Origin: Mesostigma viride
Taxonomy: Eukaryota; Streptophyta; Mesostigmatophyceae; Mesostigmatales; Mesostigmataceae
DNA: 64,000 bases
Direction of reading: 5' to 3'
Assembly: GCA_009746045.1 (NCBI GenBank)
Contig: RPFO01000213.1
Coordinates: forward strand, 4,793,502-4,857,501
The number at the start of each line of letters is the position of its first letter. The stretch's first letter is position 1. The position numbers were made by a program, and so were the translations under genes. Below, in pieces: positions 62,150-64,000 of the stretch. The notes under the pieces are model-generated. The model did no database searches, had not been told where the DNA came from, and saw only the letters and a program-made list of their open reading frames with translations.

Positions 62150-63060
62150 TCCGTTCAATCTCCCGCCGCATTCCCTGCTCGCGTCATCGATAAACACCAG
62201 AAAACCTACGCGGGTATTCTGCACACGGCTGATTGGATTGCTCTTTTCGCGGACCTCAACGCCCAGGGACGTGCGTGGCTGTTCTCGCTTTCCTTGCGGA
62301 GTGTGGGCTCGGCGTACCTTCGTGCTCTTCCCATGGCCCCCCCATTCGCCTTGGCTCCCAGCCACTACTCGGTGGCGCTCCGGCACCAGCTATGTGCCCC
62401 GCAGCCTCTTGTTCCGGCCGGGCGGCCTTGTGGTAGCTGTGGGCAGCCGCTGGATCCCACGGGGACTCACTACCTTGCCTGCATAGTGGGGGGCCAACAG
62501 AATCAGAATTGGTATTTGTATTTGCACACTGTCCTCCTGACCGGACGGTGGTGCTCGCCATGATTCGGTCGGTCTTCCCCCACGCGAACATCCGGTCCGA
62601 GGATGCGGATGGCGCTGCCTTCTATTCCCCCAACCACCGGCCTGACATCGTGGTGCTGGACTTTGAGGGGGGTGGCCGGCATCTGCTTATTGACGTTTCG
62701 GTGGCGCGGCCCTTGGCTCTTAGCCACGTGGCTGGGGCCTCCCTCACGGAAGGTTACACGGCGGACCGGGCGGAGCGGGCCAAGCTCCTGGCCTACGGCG
62801 ACGTCGGGCACCATCGTGTGGTGCCCTTTGTCCTGGAGGAGTTTGGGGCCATGGGGCCCCTGACCTCCGCCTTCTTCAAGGAGTGTTGCCGGCTCCGGGA
62901 GGACCGGCTGGACCTGGAGGGCCAGCGGGCCCCATGGTCGGCGCGGACCTGGACGTCATATTGGCGTCAGCGCTTGTCGGTGGCGCTGACTCGGGCCATG
63001 GCTGACATCATGCTCCGCCGTACGCGGGCTGATTTTGCGGTCATGCAGCAGGGCTATTAG
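62150..63060 (+). pseudogene. C-terminal part of a LINE-like retroelement polyprotein (frameshifted)
   Basis: The first frame (to about 62500) has SLRSVGSAYLRALP and the zinc-knuckle-like CGSCGQPLDPTGTHYLAC, typical of the region after the reverse transcriptase in many non-LTR elements. After a frame change near 62500-62510 the second frame carries RPDIVVLDFEGGG, LLIDVSVARP, a Lys/Tyr (KLLAYGDVGHH) and PFVLEEFGAMGP. This is the pattern of a PD-(D/E)XK restriction-like endonuclease domain, to a stop at 63060. The reverse transcriptase is absent upstream, as expected of a 5'-truncated LINE. The catalytic assignment is by pattern only. Confidence 0.7.
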
Positions 63061-63179
63061 GTAGTTCCTCCCGTTAGGCGTTTCCATTGGTCAGCTTATC
63101 GTAGTATAGAGCTTTGACATGGCTCTGTATATAGGTTTATAGCTGGGCGTTTGCTTTGGTTTGAGTGATTTCACTCTGT

Positions 63180-63470
63180 TGTAAGTAATTATATTTTTAA
63201 TATATATTTGTTATATATATATATTTGTTATATATATATATTTGTTATATATATTTGGAATAAACGTACACCTATTTATCTGGAAATTACATTCCGGCCC
63301 TCGGCCGCGATAGAATCTCTGCTGGTCGTGTGCGGCATGGTATCCAACTGACTGACGGACTGACTGACGTCTGGTACTACCTTCCACGCGTGGGATACAA
63401 CTAACTAACCAACTAAGTAACTAACTAACTAACTACATTACTAACCGACTAACTAACCTTCCACCCGATG
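63180..63470 (+). repeat. 3' region of the LINE-like copy: TATATATTTGT units and AACT tail
   Basis: Four TTTGTTATATATATA-type units (63200-63255) are followed by CCGGCCCTCGGCC (about 63292), TCTCTGCTGGTCG and an irregular AACTAACT tail to about 63450. The CATTCCGGCCCTCG motif is also found at 62030, just upstream of the element's coding remnant. Confidence 0.6.
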
Positions 63471-64000
63471 CCACTTGGCTAGTCCACTATGCACCCGAAA
63501 AAATACGCAACTGTTGTTGGTTCTCTACATTTAAGTTATCCGTACTTTGAAGTCGCTTACTATCTCTACGTTCACTTTCCACCGTCGAGATTCTGCTCAG
63601 ATAGGAACTATGACGCCCGTGTACGGCGAGTGGTGACAACCAGCCTCTGCCGCGAGCGGTCGTTGGCCGGCCTTATTTTGGGGGCATCATGTTCGGGGCT
63701 GGCCCCCGGAATTTCGCCCCCGCCTTGGCGGCTTGCATCGCGTTCATCCTCAAAAGGCCCCCTCGTGAACGACGCAGGCCTCTTTCGTCTCGCTTGTCGG
63801 TGCGGTGACGCCGTCTTCAGGATGAAGGTGAATGGCGGGCAGCATGTCGTAGAATGCGGGATGAACACCGGACAGTGGGAAATGGCCGTCATACTATGCG
63901 TTGCGATATGCTAGATATTTATATGCATGCGCTCCTTGAGCTTGAGAGGATGTCGTTGGGTATTATGGCAGCTCGAGCATGGCACCGTAGTAGGAAGACT
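63471..64000. other. Gene-free or unresolved end of window
   Basis: A plus-strand frame (63489-63914, 141 codons) contains CRCGDAVFRMKVNGGQHVVE but shows no known domain and no splice support. It may continue beyond the window. Confidence 0.3.

Overview
The window is eukaryotic nuclear DNA: coding sequence is split by GT-AG introns, and most of the rest is transposon remains, minisatellites and very long microsatellites. There is no operon structure and no rRNA. A BK/Slo-type potassium channel gene with many introns, next to a plant-type CACTA (En/Spm, Tnp2) transposon and LINE-like remains, fits a repeat-rich alga, perhaps a prasinophyte or other green-lineage protist. That placement is an inference; the sequence does not settle it.

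Layout. 0-6 kb is arrays: a 152-bp satellite with hairpins, a 50-bp minisatellite, a GTAAC-rich field and a 292-bp repeat. 6-12.5 kb holds an 808-bp pure GATG array, retroposon-like fragments and two poorly supported or broken reading-frame clusters on the minus strand. 12.7-20.3 kb holds two convergent CACTA copies: A has a nearly full spliced Tnp2-type transposase with one apparent frame break, and B is an inverted 3' fragment. A third CACTA end lies at 24.4 kb. 21.8-23.5 kb is an apparently non-autonomous element with 13-bp inverted ends and TTAG target duplications.

The main gene runs from 56738 down to 29149 on the minus strand. I assembled 19 exons whose phases all agree (4992 bp, 1663 residues plus stop). 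They encode a six-helix voltage-sensor/pore unit with a TVGFGD selectivity filter, followed by two RCK domains as in BK channels. About 82% of the 27.6-kb locus is intron, and the introns carry most of the window's microsatellites, a TA-flanked MITE and an internally deleted tandem duplication. A small two-exon gene of unknown function (28582-29056) lies just downstream on the same strand.

57-64 kb is again repetitive: a 3.6-kb interval bounded by inverted 18-bp motifs, a 790-bp CACACG/CCCACG array, and the 3' part of a LINE-like retroelement with a zinc-knuckle and a PD-(D/E)XK-like domain, broken by a frameshift. The channel is the only clear host gene; nearly everything else is mobile or repetitive DNA. 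No promoters, tRNAs or terminators could be assigned with confidence.
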